This document shows positions 60,716 through 64,000 of a stretch of 64,000 nucleotides of DNA, piece after piece; positions within the stretch are counted from its first letter, which is position 1; every line of letters begins with the position of its first letter. The translations under genes and the position numbers were made by a program. The notes beneath the pieces were generated by a model, which saw nothing but the letters and a program-made list of their open reading frames with translations, had not been told where the DNA came from and searched no databases. This DNA comes from Progne subis subis (taxonomy: Eukaryota > Chordata > Aves > Passeriformes > Hirundinidae), in the NCBI GenBank assembly GCA_022316685.1, contig JAKJHU010000669.1:1-64000 (forward strand), given 5' to 3'.

Positions 60716-60740
60716 GGCTCATTAATATGGAGCAGAGGGA
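60716..60740 (-). promoter_or_regulatory. Possible COL9A2 core promoter element
   Basis: The minus strand reads CCATATTAATGAGCCCC here, a weak TATA-like match just above the AGG tract. Initiation near 60,690-60,700 would give a 5' UTR of roughly 115-125 bases. This is inference from position only. Confidence 0.25.
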
Positions 60741-60794
60741 TGAGGGCAGGTCCCCGCCCCTCTCAGGTGAGGCTGTTGTGGGCTGGACGGGGAC

Positions 60795-61150
60795 AGAGGG
60801 TTTGGAACGATGGGGACAGGATTTGGCACGGTGGTGATGGAATTTGGCAGGATAGGCACAGGAATTTGGCAATATGGGGACAGGATTTGGCACGATGCGG
60901 GTGGAATTTGGCAGGATAGGGGCAAGGTTTGGCACGATGGGGACAGAATGTGGCACGATGGAGATCGAATTTAGCACGATGGAGATGGAATTTGGCACGA
61001 TGGAGACAGGATCTGGCCCGGTGGAGACAATTTGGTACGGTGGGGACAGGATTTGGCACAATGGGGACAGGAATTTGGCACGATGGGGACAGGATCTGGC
61101 ACAATGGGGACAGGAATTTGGCACGATGGGAACAGGATCGGGAACAGACG
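60795..61150. repeat. About 24-bp array upstream of COL9A2
   Basis: GGATTTGGCACGATGGGGAC with AGG and GGAATTTGGCACG variants, about 14 copies, between the divergent promoters. Confidence 0.93.
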
Positions 61151-62220
61151 AGGGGCTGGGGATGAGCTCGGGAGCTGCTTCCGGGGCCGATATGTCCCCG
61201 TGGTGTCCCCATCCCGATGCCACCCCAGTGCCACTGGCTGTCGTGGCTGCGGCTCCCGCACACGCTGAGATGGGGGCGGCACTGGGAACCGCCGGGAACC
61301 ACTGGGAAGCAGTTCCTGCCACTCCAGGGAAGCTCCTGGGGGATTCCCGCCCCAGTTCCTGCCCCGTGACCCCCGCGCAGCCCCTCGGGGATGTCCCCAT
61401 GTCCCCAGAGCGGCGCTGGGAGGGAACAGGGGCAATTCCCATGGAGAGATGGATGTCCTGCTCACACCCCCATTCCCAGTTCCCATTCCCAGTTCCCATT
61501 CCCAGTTCCCACCCTCGCCGGCTGCCGCCCCCCATTCCCAGGGAATACGGGATGATTCATCCCGCCCATTTCCTCCTCCTCCTCCTCCTCCTCCTCCTTT
61601 TGGGGGGGCTTGATTTGGTGATTGGGGAGCAGGGCTGGGCACCCTCCCCGCTGGGCACGGGGCCGTCCCAGCACGAACCAGTTGGCACTGGGGATGCTCC
61701 GCTCTCATCCCTCCTGGATCGTCCTCTCCACGTCCCAGCCTGACAGGAAAAGAATTCCACCAAAACCTGGCGGTTTTGAGGCAAAAAAAGATCCGGGCTG
61801 AGAGCATCTGGGAGCGTCTCCTTTTGGATCTCTCCCCCCCGGAGCTGCTGGATGCTCCTGCCCGTGTGCCCGTGTGTCCCAGCGCTGTCCCTTTCTGGGA
61901 CACGAGTGTCACTTTTGGGAGGATTATGTAATCCCGGCTGTTTCTCGGAGTTGCTTCAGTGACAGGTTTTTGTCTCTTGTCGGTGCCATTGCTCGTTTTA
62001 TCGCGGTCTTTCGGGTACTGCGGCTCCTGGAATTCTCTCCTCAGCACGGCCACCAGCCTCCTGCGCCGCCAGATCCCCCTCCAGCACCGCAGGGCCCCCC
62101 AAAATCCAGCACCCCTGAGCCCCCCAAACCCCCACCCAGCATCCCTGGACCCCCACCCAGCATCCCTGAACCCCCCCAAACCTCCCACCCAGCACCCCCA
62201 GGAGGCCCGGCCATCACCTC
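61151..62220. other. Intergenic, COL9A2 to SMAP2
   Basis: GC-rich sequence with small CCT and TTCCCATTCCCAG repeats (61480-61600). A non-repetitive stretch at 61880-62040 differs in composition from its surroundings and was not identified. Confidence 0.5.
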
Positions 62221-62325
62221 CGCACCCCTGTGTCCCCCTGTGTCCCCCAGCCCCTGCCTGTCCCCCCCTGTCCCCCCGATCCCCCCCCACTGTCCCCCCG
62301 TGTCCCCCATTGTCCCCCCACTCGC

Positions 62326-62335
62326 GTCACGTGAC
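62326..62335. promoter_or_regulatory. E-box palindrome GTCACGTGAC
   Basis: A perfect 10-bp palindrome containing CACGTG, about 220 bases before the SMAP2 ATG. It matches the known CLEAR element bound by TFEB-family factors and also fits USF sites. Confidence 0.6.
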
Positions 62336-62377
62336 CCTCCCGATTCATATTCTCAGTGGCCCAGCCCCTCTCTCCCC

Positions 62378-62512
62378 ATTGGCTCCCGCCGGCGCGCTGC
62401 AACCAATCAACGCCCAGCCCCGGCGGCGAGCGTGGGAGGCGTTCCCGCGCTGAGCGGGCGCTGATTGGTTCTCCCGCGGGCCGTAGCCCCGCCCATAGCG
62501 GAAGCAGGAAGC
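62378..62512 (+). promoter_or_regulatory. SMAP2 proximal promoter: CCAAT boxes, GC box, ETS-like sites
   Basis: ATTGG at 62378-62382 and 62464-62468, and CCAAT at 62403-62407, are three NF-Y-type motifs. CCCCGCCC is at 62487-62494, CGGAAG at 62499-62504 and AGGAAG at 62506-62511. There is no TATA box; together with high CpG this fits a housekeeping promoter. Confidence 0.6.
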
Positions 62513-62557
62513 GGGCGGGCCGGCCGTGACCCGCGGGCGGGCAGCGCCGGCCGCGCC

Positions 62558-62660
62558 ATGACGGGAAAATCGGTGCGGGACGTGGAGCGCTACCAGGCGG
62601 TGCTGGCCGGGCTGCTGGCCGAGGACGAGAACAAGTTCTGCGCCGACTGCCAGGCCAAAG
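62558..62660 (+). CDS. SMAP2: SMAP2 exon 1 (partial gene)
   Basis: Small ArfGAP 2 stimulates GTP hydrolysis on ARF GTPases and works in clathrin- and AP-1-dependent traffic between endosomes and the trans-Golgi. The exon starts [20 protein letters not shown] and continues through KFCADCQAK to the donor GTAGCG. CADC gives the first two cysteines of the C4 zinc finger of the ArfGAP domain. The N-terminus fits SMAP2 and not SMAP1. The remaining exons lie beyond the right edge. It is divergent from COL9A2. Confidence 0.93.
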
Positions 62661-64000
62661 GTAGCGCGGATGGGCGGCGGGGCCTGCCGAGCCCGCGCCG
62701 CAGAGGATGTACCCCCTCGGTGCCCCCCCCGCCGCTCGGTGCTCTCCGGTGTCGCCGCTCCCCCGAGGGTCGGACGCGCACGGCTGGGTCTCTGTCGGGG
62801 CCAGGGGCTCGGTGGGGAGCTCTGGGGGACAACGGTGCTGCCCCAGCGGTTACGGGGGTTGCGCGGGGGCAGCGGCTGAACCGGGGGTGGGTTTGGGGCG
62901 GAGAGCGGGGTGGGTTTGGGGAGAGAACCGAGTGCGTTTGGGGACAAGGACTGGATGAGTTTGGGGCAGGAGTGGGGTGAGTTTTGGGGCAACAGTAGCG
63001 TGGTTTTGGGTGAAAGAACTCTGTGGTTTGGGTGGGAGAACGTGGTGTGTTTGGAGGCAGGAATGGGGTGGTTTCGGGGTAAAGGACGCCGTGGTTTGGG
63101 GAGACAACAGAATGGTTTTGGGGGCACAACAGGGTGGTTTTGGGGGAAACACCACGGTGGTTTTGGGGGGAAAACCCGCCAGTTTTTGGCTGCGGCGCAG
63201 CTGGGTTCGGTGCGAGTCGCACCGGGAGGTGCTGCCGGAGGAGCTGCGGTGCCTCTGGAATCCGGGGGGGAGATGAGGAGGGAACGGCCCCAAATCTCCC
63301 TGTGGGAATCCCGGGAAACACCCCAGGGTGGGTGGGGACCTCTCCTGAAAGGGGAAGAAGAGGGAGCTGGAAGAGCCGGCGCTGGGGAATTGAGGGAATT
63401 CCAGCTGGGGAGTCACATCCTGTCACCCGGGGCTGGAATGTGAGCGGCAGGATCTGCCCTGGATGCTGTAAGGACAGGGAAGGAGTTGTCACCTCACCCC
63501 GGGATCATGGACCGCTGGAGGAATTCCAGATTTTTTTTGTCCTCTGCTTCCTTTCCCTCCTGGTTTTTCCCTGTGAGGGTGGTGAGGTCCTGGCACAGGA
63601 ATCTGTGGCTGCCTCATCCCTGCAAGTGTCCAAGGCCAAGCTGGGATGGTGAAAGGGACAGGACGAGCTTTAAGGTCCCTCCCAACCCAAACCATTCCAT
63701 GTTTTTCTGATTCCCAGGCGTGTTATTGCCCCTGATCTATCAGAGAGAGGAAATGTTTGAATTCCAGAGGATAAAACAAAGGGATAAAACTGTTCCTTGT
63801 CCCTGAGTGCTGCTCTGTGGTTGCTGCTTTGTTTTCCTGCAGCAAAAGTGTTGAAGTTGCCCAAAATCCCGTTTTAATGAGCTGCCGTAATCACTTGGAG
63901 ATCTGGACTTGAGCCTCGTTTCCCAAGAACTGCTGGAAGTGAACTTGGAGCGGGGATTGACCAAATCCATCTGTAAACAAAGGACTTGCTCACCTCAGTG
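62661..64000 (+). other. SMAP2: SMAP2 intron 1 (partial)
   Basis: It opens with GC-rich CpG-rich sequence, then loose repeats of GGTTTTGGGGG type at about 62880-63180. No second exon is visible before the window ends. Confidence 0.7.
63555..63708 (+). mobile_element. CR1 LINE 3' fragment in SMAP2 intron 1
   Basis: TTCCCTGTGAGGGTGGTGAG, GTCCTGGCACAGGAATCTGT, GCAAGTGTCCAAGGCCAAGC and AAGGTCCCTCCCAACCCAAA followed by CCATTCCATG. Confidence 0.85.

Overview
The window looks like a gene-dense, GC-rich piece of a bird genome, probably a songbird microchromosome. The grounds are chicken-repeat-1 (CR1) LINE 3' ends scattered on both strands, two of them nearly identical with 8-bp ATTCTGTG-type tails; an LTR beginning TGTGAAAAACGC that I associate with passerines; many GC-rich minisatellites inside introns; and vertebrate genes split into small exons. 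No bacterial, plasmid or CRISPR-type content was seen. The songbird assignment is inference; a bird is well supported.

Three protein-coding genes were recognised by reading exons between GT-AG splice sites. (1) About 692-36.2 kb, plus strand: the 3' end of CSMD2 (CUB and Sushi Multiple Domains 2). It has 26 consecutive exons covering the last CUB domain, the tandem sushi (CCP) domains, a membrane-proximal stalk, one transmembrane helix and a short cytoplasmic tail with an NPMY motif and a C-terminal TAV that fits a class I PDZ ligand. All phases agree and no coding break was seen; the gene continues off the left edge. The 3' UTR is repeat-rich and probably ends at AATAAA near 36,180. (2) 60,575 down to 44,853, minus strand: a complete COL9A2 (collagen alpha-2(IX)) of 32 coding exons and 690 codons, with signal peptide, COL3, NC3 (with the EGSAD glycosaminoglycan site), COL2, NC2, COL1 and NC1. 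(3) From 62,558, plus strand: the first coding exon of SMAP2, an ArfGAP, with the first half of its zinc finger; the gene leaves on the right.

CSMD2 and COL9A2 are tail to tail across about 8.5 kb of repeat-rich intergenic DNA. COL9A2 and SMAP2 are head to head, with about 2 kb between start codons; the SMAP2 side carries a GTCACGTGAC palindrome, three CCAAT boxes, a GC box and ETS-like sites. The genes have unrelated jobs: a neuronal synaptic membrane protein, a cartilage fibril-associated collagen and a vesicle-trafficking ArfGAP.

Most of the remaining sequence is introns filled with tandem arrays (units from 5 bp to about 150 bp), CR1 fragments and LTR fragments. Several arrays touch splice sites or copy pieces of them: a duplicated 3' splice site with an immediate stop, a 307-bp duplication carrying the end of the transmembrane exon, and an array that repeats a COL9A2 5' splice site. 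I found no wholly new gene system; these splice-site copies, an LTR whose TATA region has become twelve exact 10-bp units, and the G-rich array in COL9A2 intron 2 are the most unusual things here.
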